Source: Escarpia spicata
Taxonomy: Eukaryota; Annelida; Polychaeta; Sabellida; Siboglinidae
NCBI GenBank assembly: GCA_963995525.1
Contig: OZ023209.1
Location: 14,835,576-14,899,575, forward strand
Direction of reading: 5' to 3'
DNA: 64,000 nt
Under the pieces are notes generated by a model that saw nothing but the letters and a program-made list of their open reading frames with translations, did not search any database and was not told the origin of the DNA. The translations under genes were made by a program, and so were the position numbers. Position 1 is the first letter of the stretch; each line of letters starts with the position of its first letter. Below are positions 1-56,060 of this stretch, piece by piece.

Positions 1-1582
1 TATATATACATATATATATATATATATATAATTATGTTCACTGTTAGTAACTTGTATTATATACATTGTACAGCAAAGTTGATAATATAACAGATAAATA
101 TATTAATAGTTATGTGAAGTAACAACAAATTGTCTTTAACATTTGTAAAAAAGCAAATTACGATAATAGTGACAGACACAGTTACTGTTACAGATGGTGC
201 AAGATTAAACATTTTCCTACCTGGCCAATATATTCCGGTTTTATCCATAAACAATCAATGGTAAGTTGCTTGGATGCACTTGCGGGAAATGCTGCTGTTT
301 ACATCTTCGAAATAGCCGTCCGTGAAAACACAGGTTTACCAACAAAACGAACATTGAGTGGTAACGTATGCTATGTACGTTTCAGTGTAACAGAGTACTT
401 GTATTAATTAACTTTAATGTTATCTTGAGATATTGGTTTCGGTTAAACCCAAATGAAGGAAGGAATTCAACGGCAAGAAGAAAATAACGTGATGTTGTGT
501 TGCTTTGTGATATCGGGAAGGTCTCGTTAAATATACAGTTCAACCGGTTTTTTACATTGCTAAGTAATAAATGGAACTTCTCTTGGCATCCATTGTGTGA
601 CATATAAGTGGTTATAGTTATCTTGAAAATAGAAAACAATTTGTGTCTATTGACAAATATAATTATGATGTGTGCAATATCTCATGTGGTGTCCCCCAAG
701 GTTCGATTATGGGCCCCACATGATTTATTCCATACGTTAATAATATGTGTAACATATCTAATCTTGTAAAATACATCCTCTATGCAGGCGATACTAATAT
801 CATTTTTATGCAAATAGCAATATCAATAGAATAAATGAAACAGTATGTGACGTGCTGGACAAAATGTCTACATGGTTTGCAGTAAATAAGTTAACTCTAA
901 ACATATCTAAAACCAATTATATTTTATTTCGATATCGCATACTCAAAAGAGATATTAATATAAAAATAGTAAATGTTAATATCGAACGAGTAAAGGTTAC
1001 AAAGTTTTTGGTTATGTTTATTGACGATCTACTACATTGCAAAGCTCATATAAAATATGTAAAATCAAAGCTTTCAAAAAGTACACCAATAATATATAGA
1101 TGCAGTCATCTGCTTGATAGGACTAGTAGAGGTGTACTTTATATAGTTATCCTTTTTGCCTTATTTAAGTTACTGTGCAGAGATATTGGGAAACACGTAC
1201 ATGAGATTACTAACTGTATTTTCTTATTACAAAAAATAGATTTGCAACTGCCAGTTGCACAGCATATTCTCGCCTGTTTCAACATTAGAAATCCAGGTAG
1301 GAATGTTTTCACCTGTATGCCAATTCTGGTCACAGTAACATTGTATGTGACTATTAAAAATGTAATGTAGCTATTCCAATTATACTACAAGTATTTAATG
1401 AAAACGTTGATGTTCATTCGCTTGATATAAGTCTCGCGATGGTTGGCAGATAATGGCAATCCTAGTATATATATATATACATATATATAATATATATATA
1501 TATCTATATAATTTGAAGTTGTTAATAAAAATTCCCAAAATGATATACAACGATATTGTTGCTACGACTTTGATATTCTTAC
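1..1582. other. CACHD1 last visible intron and beyond
   Basis: Left of exon 23 there is AT-rich DNA with TA microsatellites (1-30 and about 1465-1510) and a LINE fragment (660-1370). I see no secure exon for the CACHD1 transmembrane segment. A weak candidate with a phase-compatible acceptor ends at 220. Confidence 0.5.
660..1370 (+). mobile_element. Degraded LINE reverse transcriptase fragment
   Basis: The plus strand reads CGVPQGSIMGP, then a stop, then NLVKYILYAGDTNI, which is the RT block with YADD altered to YAGD, and then MSTWFAVNKLTLNISKTNYI. These are RT domains 4-6 of a non-LTR retrotransposon. Stops and frameshifts make it dead. Clade is uncertain. Confidence 0.75.
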
Positions 1583-44543
<42,961 letters not shown>

Positions 44544-47500
44544 CTTGACCGGTATGCAATAGGTCGGTGTCCAATTGGTCGGAGTCCAGTAGATCGGCTG
44601 TAATCTGTGGAGATCAAGCAGAATGATTAGGTCCTGGTCAGGCAGCGATAGACACCCGTATAATTAAGACATAGGGCAGGTCGACTCGGGGTTCTAGGAT
44701 AACATCCCCTTATGCGAAATCATTACCGTTTTCTGTGGTCAGTGTGTGAACAGGGAGCCATGGGGGCAAAGTGTAGTCTTTCTATTTAAACAATCTAATA
44801 TGGTCTGCCCCTTTTCTTACGGCCTTGCTCTTTCACGGCTTCCGTTCTTTTGATAGTCGGCCTGCCGCGATTCCCATCATAATGTTCCTTACATATGGCC
44901 TCGTATTATTCTTCTTTCTGAACTCAACTAAATCCAAATTTGTTTCCTCAAATCACTCACTCTCTTTGCTCCTGCAATTCTCGGGACTTAATTCTACTCA
45001 TAAACGTGCCACCTCAGTAGTTGCTGCTTTGTCTACGTCACCAACTCCAACCTATATTTTATTATTGGTATGTCGATGGTATACACGACCTTAAGCCGAC
45101 ATAGTCTGTTCCTCATTTATTAGTGTGATTTTCTTAATACTTCAATTACTATGTGGAATGTGTACTGCACATGCGATTGTTGTTAATACGCCCGACTCAG
45201 TGTTCGCAATCTAACGTTGACCGGTGAACGCCAGTAAGGACAAATGGTGCGGCGAACGTCCCAGGATTAGAAAAGCCAAGGACAGCATAAACCGAGACGA
45301 AAGTCGGTACCGACACTCGCACATCTAGGACGATCTCTTGAAGAGCCACCCAGCCCGCAGCCGTGGGGGCGAACTGACAATACCCAAGAGCCACTCTCAT
45401 ATAGGTGATGTGTTGACAAAGCATTCTTCGTGTATTTTTGTCTGAAAGTACACTGCACCAGATTGGTTTTGCCTTTGCAACACACACGATGAATTAATTG
45501 TGCATTTTCTCGATTACTTGTCTTTTTTTTCTTGTCTTTTTTATGTGGTTAATTTACTCACTGCAGAGACGCGTGGAAATAGAACTGTGTGACTAATAAC
45601 ACACTGGTCTTGCGGTGAAGTTAAGTGAAGACTACGTGATATGGGTATTAGTAATTTTGTATTTACATTCAAAATAGGAATAATAGGACTCGCTAATTGT
45701 AGAACACCCAGTCCCACAGAGAAGCCGCGTGTTTGATTATAGATAGCATTACCTCTTTGCAAAGACATGTTTTGCACAAACATCGCCGTGTCATGGTGAC
45801 CCGATGGTACGATATACGTCGTGTCAGTGACTGCAAATCCATTGTCCTTTTAAACTGTCTGTGGTTCACCTTCACGGTACACAAGTTATTCGCTTGATGT
45901 AATGCCGTTATGTAAAACAAAATCGCGTCATAGCTATATGTCTCACAAATTGACACTGATACACTTATCAGGTTGTCAGCTCAATCGCAAATGTTATCAA
46001 TTATTTGTAACTGTTTTACAATTTAGTAGACTGCCCGCATTCTTGTGAGTGGGCTGAAGAGTCGTATACGCACCGTGTGCCGTGCTGTATTTCGCTGTGT
46101 TACAAGGCCTACATACATCAATTCGAGGAATTTGGATAGTGCTGCACCGTCAAAATATCACTCGTTCTTCAATAACAACACCGACACGAAGACCTTGAAT
46201 TGTGCTGCACCGTCAAAACTGTCCCTCGTTCTTCGATAACAAAATCGACTCAATTACTTTATAGATAAATACGTTTTAAAAGGAAACGTGTATTTGAACT
46301 TTAATCGTATTTGCAAATTTGCCAGCAGTAAGGCAAAAGGAATGACTGTAGTACATGCTTATGCTGGGCAGATCAAATCATTGCAATTTTGCAAAGAAAA
46401 GCCAGTATGTTTTACCACACCTTATCACAATACCACCCAGCATATGTTATATTGTTGTTATTCAAGACAGGTAGACAGGTAGGCGGTGTTGGTGTTTTTA
46501 CCGCCTTATTGAACTTAAATTGTTTTCTGCGCATAGCCGCACTGGCCTAAGTGGGCGTTAAGGGACTGTCCCGGTGCAACGGGGGTGGGGGGGGGGGGGG
46601 CGGCACCTACATGCAAATGTGCCACTTTGCACGGATTTCCGGTTAAATATAGAGTTGTTTCAAGTGGAATGATCGTGATAAATTACACACTTCTTTGTGC
46701 TTGGCATACATAATATAAACAGGAACTTTTAGCGGTCGAAGATAGCATCTAATTTTGATGAATAAGCAGGTTACCAAAAACCTATCGGATTTGATATAAT
46801 GTAGGTAGCCAGAAAGATAGCGCACTCGCAATTTCAGCAAACACCCGGACCGTTCGCTCAAGTCGTCAGAAGTGCAGGTTTACATTTCGATTATTAAAAA
46901 GCGCCTGAATAAGCAACCAGACCTGTGGCTCTTCTTGTGTGCGAGTGTAGCACGGAAATACCACCGGACGTCGAGACAAAGATGAAGGTGGCAGCGCTCT
47001 GTGAGGAAATGTGTTCACGACGGCATGGAGGCTTGCGACGCAAAAGAAGAACAACACTGGAAATGCGGATAAGTCCGCAATGGCTCCCTGTGCGATACCG
47101 CATTATTTTCTAGATATGTGCAATTACCTATCAAGCCCTTTCATCCAAACAACATGCACACCTACGTTAAATGGGTGTGTAGCAAAGATGGAGCTCCCGA
47201 TGGATTCGATTCAGAACTATAGGACATCGGCTTTGCCATCAATACAAGTTTTATTTGTGTCGTTATGCTGAATCTCAATAAGTATTTAGCAGGTTCGCAT
47301 TGCTGCCGTGATTTTAGATCTATGATAAGACACTGTAATTACCTGTTCAAAGTTTGTGCTCTTTGTTTGGGGGAAGGTCGGCATTTCCTTTACTCTTGCC
47401 CCAGCTTGACCCCGCCTCGTTAAAAGGTGCACGCGTTCTTAACCCGTTAACCTCGTGTTGTATGTGGCAGGTGACTATTTCCCACGAATGTCCGCACTTG

Positions 47501-48374
47501 TCTGGAGCTGTAAATGATTATATAACTGCGTCGTTTTCTGTGTGGATACAAACAAGCGAATGATTCCTCTGTGTCTTAGCTATTAAGTGTGCATAACTTC
47601 ATATCTAATTGATGTATTTCAAATGTCTACATTATATGGACCTACCAACAACAGGCCAGAGAAGAGGGATGCGTGCAGGTTTTACTGGCCGTAGTGGCTG
47701 GGTGTCTCTCTGTGTGACATTCATGTGACGCAGGAGGCTATATCTTCTACTGGCCCTTGATTGGTGCGCAGTGTGCAGCCATCCAACACTTGTCTCAGTG
47801 AGGTGCAACTCCTTGTCGCGAGCAGCATAAAGCTTAGCCACTAAACACATTTGTCTGTTTGCAACAGTTTGTTTCATTCGGTATGTAAAACCGGCGCTAT
47901 ATGTTTTCTCGTTTTATATAATATTTGTTATACTAGAATAAATATGCTAAAGGCATACTGTCCACCAAATTGCGTTTAATAAGCCAGAAACAGTGCTCGC
48001 GATTTGAATGTTGCGCCTGCGGAATGTTCACATAATAATATATCTTTGAAGCGAAGGTGTGTTCTACCTAATGTTCTTTTCCCGTCCTCCAACTTGCCAA
48101 AGAAGATATATTTGGGAATTATGTTCTCATTTTATAGATGTGTCGAATCCAGCGTATTCGTCGAATGCCGTGGCGGACCTAAAGGGTTAAATATGTACAT
48201 GTCCGTGAATGCTGCTATTCTGAATAGTCGTGTAAGAACTATTCATTTGTCAACCCACTTTTGTATCGCTGCTGCCTAGCACCTACTATATCAAGCCGTA
48301 AATAAAATGTGCGTATTGTCATTCGGTCTTCTATATCAATAATGCGGTATTTGCTTAGGTGCCCAGGTAAAACA
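44544..48374. other. Upstream flank of CACHD1, no gene recognised
   Basis: It should contain the CACHD1 5' UTR and promoter, but no start site can be fixed. A TTTAAATAG word at about 44781 is the only TATA-like candidate and is weak. A 63-bp direct duplication (46141 and 46204) and a poly-G run near 46577 occur. Short open frames show no family I recognise. Confidence 0.45.
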
Positions 48375-50190
48375 TAATGCGTTGTGTGTGGCGGAGTGCT
48401 TGTGTGCGTGCGTGCGTATGTGTGTTTGTTTGAGCTTGTGTGTGTGCGTGTGTATGTGCGTGTGTGCTAATGTACTCAATTTAAATACTTTACTTGTCTT
48501 GTATGTGGTTTAACGCATGTGCCATCCATGTTGTAGAAATACTTTTATGGAAACGAAGCAGAAAACAAAATACAGCTCAGCGATATATTTCACACCAGGA
48601 CCAACACGACGACGACAGTGTTGACGATCTTCATACAAGTGGGAATTTTCCGGGTAATCCTGATGCGTCAAGCACTCCGTCTGCGGGCGACTCCACCGTT
48701 TCCGTGACCGACTGGTTTCCGCACATTTACGCTTCCTTATTCACATGTTGTCTTTCTGCTTCTCTTTTAGAAGTTATTAAAAGTCCCTGCATGGCTCAGC
48801 TATGACTCATAAGTGTTACAATTTGAGGGTGTAGACATTCGGCCTCAATACAGTACGCGTCTTTACTGTGCTATTTGAATAAGTGGTGATGTCATCATGA
48901 GCACAGAAAATGTACCATTGCCCGCCTACTGACAAATGCAGGTGCACAGGTTACGAAGGGGACAGGGGATTCATTTACTTCCGGGTTCATTCACGTCGTA
49001 CTAATTAGGTGCTGGTTTTCTTAGACACCTGATCATGTATGAAGATCACAACACTTGTACGCCGTGTCCAGCTTATTGTTTCGGAACATGTCACTGATCC
49101 GTTGCCCACGAATACGCGGTGTAGCTTTTGGATGACAATTGACAGAGAGCATCTTACGTGTTATTTCAGAAACAAATGACATATTTTTATCCAGCAGTTT
49201 GACGAATGACTAAATATCAACAAAGTGTTAACCTTCAGCATAATCAAAGTAAAATCTTGCGACCAACATTGAACAGCGTTGACATATGTTTTGGCCGCGC
49301 CGTTCAGATAATTATACTTGATATCGCATCTGCCACCAAGCGTCATTTTAATCTAACATTACATACATTTTTCGGTGTTACGTACAGGGCGGTCATTTGT
49401 GTATCAATCCAGCCTCACTTGATTCAGTACATAATGGTAAGATTTAATTGATAATCATTTTGAATGAAAGTAAGATCACCCTACGCCAATCACAGATAAA
49501 CATAAATTAATAGGGTTAGCCCGGACTGAGCACCTGAAAGGTGACGTTGAATGGATACAAATTGCACCAAGTAAGATCATATTAAATCACGTACATCAAG
49601 ACAACCGAAGCCAAATGCGTTGAAGGAAACACACACAAAACCTTCAATATATTTTAATTGTATGACATTGTTTTCGTATTTGAAATACGTTGATATAACT
49701 TTAGGGCTGTGTGACAGGCAATATATGAGCGACATCAATCGTGGCTGGAAAATTGTTTAGCCGATTTGATGTGAGAAGATATGCAAAACACAGAGCGTGT
49801 GAATATTAGTCGTTGTCTACCTCAGAATACAGTTCGGCTTCCGAGATTCTGTAACACGAATTCAAAGGGAATCGCTGAACAGAAAGAGCATCTGAATTGA
49901 ATTGTGATAAACGCATAGACCTGTCAAAGGCGCCCGCTGTGCGAGTAGATGAGGTAACACATAATTATAAACGAAGATACAATAACGCCTTATGAAGAAA
50001 TGCGGCTACGCCTGGTTAGGTACAACACGAGATATACTACACACACATCGCTAGGCCGCTGCCTTTAAATGTTGGTTGCTTCTCAGTTTAAGGCGAAATC
50101 ACTGAACTGGGTGAAGCAGCCGGTAATCGCTGTGCTACGCTATCGCTTCAACTACCACGAAAATAGGAAGCTACTATGATACGTCCGTGT
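48375..50190. other. Unannotated stretch with TG microsatellite
   Basis: A TG-rich tract (about 48383-48470), then a 103-codon plus-strand open frame (48494-48805) of unknown status. From 48810 to 50190 nothing recognisable. Confidence 0.45.
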
Positions 50191-50191
50191 G

Positions 50192-50648
<457 letters not shown>

Positions 50649-51334
50649 GAATCAAACGCAAGCAGGACTGACATGCATGTGTATACGACCGCCGGGCAAA
50701 GCAAATCGGTCGGTGCAGACACTCATAGCAAAAGTACCTCAACCAGAAAATACCAAGCTGACACTGAACAACCACATGACGTAAATGTGTCATTGCCAAT
50801 GAAGAGGTCCATGTATACGTGTACCAGGAAAACAAAATAATAAATCACCATTGTCGAAGTTTCTCAGAAATATATCACAGACTTCTGCTATTCTTAAATA
50901 TATCTGGAAGTCAAAACAGGTCAAAACAAAAATAAGTCTGATTCTCAATAACAGTAACTATGTAGGAAAATGACAGCCAGAATAAGACACAAGCTTGACA
51001 CAGATGTCTGCGGGAGATCATACGTGTATTTTGGCCTAACAAAAAGAGATGAGCCGCAAAACCAACACATCAAAAAAATGAACATAGTATGACGCAGACA
51101 GAGATAGCGATTGTCCCCCGTAGCATTGCCAAAGACAACGCACGCTGGACACCAAACAAAAATGATATATAACAGCTGGAATGAAACGGGGAGAAGAACC
51201 ACCGCAAAGGAGATGACGAAAAGGAGAGGATGGACAACAGCACCTGCAAAAAAGAATGCATATGCAGAGGTAAAGAGGAGCAGCTACGCATGGATGAAGA
51301 TCGAGAGGACCGCCGTGAGTCGTAAAAAGGTACA

Positions 51335-53160
51335 AAGTTATGTTGTTATATAGCGCAGTATCCATTCGTCTGGACTGTTCAACGCGCTTTACACTTTACT
51401 TCCTGACACTTTACTCCCTGACACTTTACTCCCTGACACTTTACCCCCTGACACTTTACTCCCTGACACTTTACCCCCTGACACTTTACTCCCTAACACT
51501 TTACCCCGTGATACTTTACTCCCTGACACTTTACTCCCTGACACTTTACCCCGTGATACTTTACCCCCTGATACTTTACTCCCTGACACTTTACTCCCTG
51601 ACACTTTACCCCCTGACACTTTACTCCCTGACACTTTACCCCCTGACACTTTACTCCCTGACACTTTACTCCCTGACACTTTACTCCCTGACACTTTACC
51701 CCCTGACACTTTACCCCTGACACTTTACTCCCTGACACTTTACCCCCTGACACTTTACTCCCTGACACTTTACCCCCTGACACTTTACTCCCTAACACTT
51801 TACCCCGTGATACTTTACTCCCTGACACTTTACTCCCTGACACTTTACCCCGTGATACTTTACCCCCTGATACTTTACTCCCTGACACTTTACTCCCTGA
51901 CACTTTACCCCCTGACACTTTACTCCCTGACACTTTACCCCCTGACACTTTACTCCCTGACACTTTACTCCCTGACACTTTACCCCCTGACACTTTACCC
52001 CTGACACTTTACTCCCTGACACTTTACCCCGTGATACTTTACTCCCTGTCACTTTACTCCCTAACACTTTACTCCCTGACACTTTACCCCCTGACACTTT
52101 ACTCCCTGACACTTTACTCCCTGATACTTTACCCCCTGACACTTTACTCCCTGACACTTTACTCCCTGACACTTCACCCCCTGACACTTTACCCCCTGAC
52201 ACTTTACCCCCTGACACTTTACCCCCTGACACTTTACTCCCTGACACTTTACTCCCTGACACTTTACTCCCTGACACTTTACTCCCTAACACTTTACTCC
52301 CTGACACTTTACCCCCTGACACTTTACTCCCTGACACTTTACCCCCTGATACTTTACTCCCTGACACTTTACCCCCTGACACTTTACTCCCTGACACTTT
52401 ACTCCCTGATATTTTACTCCCTGACACTTTACCCCCTGACACTTTACCCCCTGACACTTTACCCCCTGACACTTTACTCCCTGATACTTTACTCCCTGAC
52501 ACTTTACTCCCTGACACTTTACTCCCTGACACTTTACTCCCTGACACTTTACCCCCTGACACTTTACTCCCTGACACTTTACTCCCTGACACTTTACCCC
52601 CTGACACTTTACTCCCTGACACTTTACCCCCTGATACTTTACTCCCTGACACTTTACTCCCTGACACTTTACTCCCTGATACTTTACTCCCTGACACTTT
52701 ACTCCCTGACACTTTACCCCCTGACACTTTACTCCCTGACACTTTACTCCCTGATACTTTACTCCCTGACACTTTACTCCCTGACACTTTACTCCCTGAC
52801 ACTTTACCCCCTGACACGTTACTCCCTGACACTTTACCCCGTGATACTTTACTCTCTTACACTTTACTCCCTGGCAGATCTGTTCAATCACTCACCATCT
52901 CGACTTCTCTGGAAAGCACTCAACCACGCTGCAATTAATGCGCCAAGACTATTCATACACAAATATCCACCACTGTCTATAGCCAGGTACTCATTCATAC
53001 TGCTGAGTGAACTGGATCAATGTAGAGTAAACGAACTTTCCCAATTTTCGACAGCGCCGCACAAGATTCGAACCCCAGATCTTATCGCTGCGCTACCGTC
53101 GTGTGCGCTGGAGAGTCGTCATGCTTGGCTTACGCTCCTCTTGGTGCGAGTGGCTTAAGT
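51335..53160 (-). mobile_element. SINE or LINE-tail-like repeat interrupted by a minisatellite
   Basis: Both flanks of the 15-bp array look like one element read on the minus strand. The right flank (52875-53130) has a GGTTCGAATC box preceded by TAGCGCAGCG, resembling tRNA-derived promoter boxes but too closely spaced. The left flank (51335-51395) has AAAGCGC and GCGCTATATAACAAC, like the 3' end of the family B LINE at 53.4 kb. A tRNA-SINE sharing a LINE tail would explain this, but that is inference. Confidence 0.4.
51390..52875. repeat. 15-bp minisatellite, about 99 copies
   Basis: The unit is CACTTTACTCCCTGA or CACTTTACCCCCTGA, plus GTGATA and CTAACA variants. A block of 20 units starting at about 51490 is repeated at about 51789. 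The 299-bp offset fits 20 units with a single-base loss inside one 14-bp unit. Long open frames on both strands arise because 15 is a multiple of three. Confidence 0.98.
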
Positions 53161-53409
53161 AGAGGAGTAGACTGCGGTCGGACTGACCTGAGACATCATC
53201 ACGAAGCGGACTGCAGACAGACATCTGTGGTGTTCTCTTGTTACGCCTTACTGAGTGATTTTGCTTCGTGCAGCAATCTTGCTAGTTAGGCATGTTGCCA
53301 CCTTTTATAGTTGGCAACCACTGCCACATTTGCGTGAGTTAAGCTGTCTACACTTCCTCGCAGGCTGCAAGTAAACTGCGATGGACGAAAACGTCTTAAA
53401 TTAAATGTC

Positions 53410-56060
53410 AAGTATAATAATAATAATACATTTAATTTGTTATAGCGCTAGATCCACAATTGTTCGTGGCGCTTTTCAATACAGCATGCGTCATGATCAT
53501 TAAACTAAAATGTTAGTACCAGCACATTCATTTAAACTAAAAATTGTGCCATACAATAATAATAAAAATATTAATAAATAAATTAAGTTAAAGGCAGCAA
53601 AATGTTTGGAATATGGTAGTAAGATGTTAACTTAAAATAAACACAGTACAATATAATATAATTAATAAATTACAATGCATAAGTTAATCACTAAAATATA
53701 GCAGTATAAAATCAAATAAATAAATAGTTCTAAAATATTACTAACATAAATAAGTCCACTGGATCACAGTCCACATTTAAAACTGCCAAGAGTGTCCGAA
53801 GACTTAATGTAATTAGGTAGAGTGTTCCAGAGAGTTGCAGCGGCCACTGCGAACGAATTGTCACCAACTTTGACACGACTACGCGTTACGGACAACATGT
53901 TGTTGTCAGCAGACCGCAGTGATCTAACGGGTCTGTAAGGACACATGAGATCACGCAAATAGACGGGCGCATTTTCATGCATTGCCTTGTAGGTAAACAC
54001 CAATATTTTGAACTCGATTCTGCGAGCAACGGGTAGCCAGTGCAGATCATGCAACAGCGGAGCAGCACTATCACTCCGCGGGCGACGCAATATCGGACAA
54101 GCGACCGAGTTGTGAATTCATTGCAGACGAGCGATGTTGTTTGCAGATGTTCCGTATATGATTGATTTGCAATAGTCCAGCCGCGATGTTATTATGGCGT
54201 TGACTATGCATTCCTTCGTTGTTTTAGGCAAAAAATCGGTTGATTTGATTAATGTGGCGTATGTGGAATGCGCACACACTAACGGTTTGTTACACCTGTT
54301 TGTTCATGTTCAGGTGTCTGTCCATGTAGACGCCGAGATTCCGGACACATCGTTAAGCTGCAATCGTACAGTCACCAACATATTACGCTGCCATCCACAA
54401 GTGCACCGGCCGACTTAGGCCCCACTGGAATGTATTCGGTCTTGCTGTCATTCATGCACATGTAATTCCGCGCCATCCAATGCTTTATGTCATCCAGGCT
54501 GCTTCCATTCGACGTAAAACAGCAGCGTCAGCGGTTGTACTGAGATCAAAATGGAAGTTGAGTTGTAAGTCATCAGCGTAGTGGTGGTAGCAAAGGCCAT
54601 ATGTTCTGATGATATCGCCAATTGGTTGCACATACAACAAAAAGAGCAGTGGGCCTAGGACGGAGCTTTGCGGGACACCTGACGTCAGAGGAGTTGTACC
54701 CGAAAATGCTTCACAAATTACGACGCGCTGAGTCCACCCCTGCAGGTACGAGACCACCCAGTCTAATGAGGCCACCCAGTCTAATGTTTTGTTGACTAAG
54801 CCATAGCGCAATCGTAGTCGTCGAATTAAGATGGCATGGTTAATGGTCTCAAAAGCTGCACTGAACTCGATGAGAACCAGTGATGTGCCTTGTTTGTTGT
54901 CCATGGTTGATTTCATGGCATTGGTAACGTATAGTAAACCGTTTCCCTCGAATGATGTTCTCGATACGCCGATTGGTAGCTGTCATTCATTCCCTGATCA
55001 GAGACGTGTGTGTATATTCTAAGCGCCACTATTTTCTCAACTACTTTAGACAAATGTGTGAGATTACTCACTGGACGATAGTTACTCAAGACGTCTTCTA
55101 AACGATCTTGAAAATATAATGTTTTTCTCCGGTATCAAGGCATTGCATTCATCACGTGACGTGACGTACAACTGTCATATCAGCACAAACATATTTTATT
55201 TCGTTTCTCGGTACACAGTTATCAGTGTCCCGAAAGTTAAGTTTTGCAGTCGTCGATACCATAGAAGGTGGCTCCAGTGCGTTTACTGCAATTTCAATAC
55301 GATGATGATCAGAAATTGAGTCTGGAAGAACGGTGACGGCAGAGATGAGGTTGTTGTTACTATTACTGACGACAGGATCCAGGATATGTCCACTAGTGTG
55401 CGTAGGTGAAAGTACATGTCGAGTCAGGTTGAACGACTCCAGAAGATCACGTAGAGGTTCGGATTTAGTTTCGCTATCAAAGTGGATATTGAAATCCCCA
55501 ACAATGATGGTGGGTATGACAGATATAGACGCTTCGCTGAATAAGTGTTCGAGTTCGATATAAAAGTCCGAAGTTAACCCGGATGTCTTACTTGATACCG
55601 GGGGGTGGTAGACAACCCACACGTTGAATTTCATACAGTGCGGGTTAACGAACTGCAAACCGAGTCGTTCAATGGTTGTTAAAGATAATTTCGGTTGCAA
55701 TTTTGTTGTGTATGTAGGGCGATGCACAATTGCCACTCCGCCGCCACGACCAGAAGCACGAGCGACATGTTGGAGTGTCTATCCAGGCGGGGATACTTCG
55801 GCTGTTATCGCATCGTTTCCGTTCTTCTTAAGCCACGTTTATGTGATTGTCAGCACATCCCATTTATGCTCAATATAGTAACTGACGATGGATTTAGTAC
55901 TGCAGTTTTCAAGTGTTACCTGGGAGAGGTTTGCTTTGTTGACACCGCGCTGTTTACAAAATGAATACCAGGTCTCACATTCAACGGACCAAGCGTGGTT
56001 TTTGGCCTAATACGCCTCGTTCCGGCTGATGTCCCGCGCCTGGTCGATGGTCGGCACTCA
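53410..56060 (-). mobile_element. CR1/L2-like LINE (family B), nearly complete order
   Basis: From the right, minus strand: endonuclease (GRGGGVAIVHRPTY, IPTIIVGDFNIHFDSE, LPDSISDHHRIEI), a deletion, RT start (LSNYRPVSNLTHLSKVVEKI), RT core (SSVLGPLLFLLYVQPIGD, HHYADDLQLNFHF) and terminal domain (LLHDLHWLPVARRIEFKILV, ALWNTLPNYIKSSDTL). The 3' end has GTGGATCTAGCGCTATAACA and (ATT)n. Stops are present. A small in-frame duplication (DWVASLDWVVS) sits in the RT. Confidence 0.9.

Noticed and set aside
45197..45487. A 96-codon minus-strand frame as a possible gene upstream of CACHD1
   Set aside because: No recognisable motif, no splice-phase link to exon 1, and a length within chance expectation.
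51340..53158. Long open frames (346-375 codons) with SLTLY/PLTLY or KVSGS repeats
   Set aside because: Both strands stay open because the unit is 15 bp without a stop. There is no start context, non-repeat domain or codon signal, and the frame shifts at the 14-bp units.
52860..53160. A tRNA gene suggested by GGTTCGAATC and TAGCGCAGCG boxes
   Set aside because: The two boxes are only about 11 bp apart, too close for a tRNA, and no acceptor stem can be drawn. Kept only as a possible SINE remnant.
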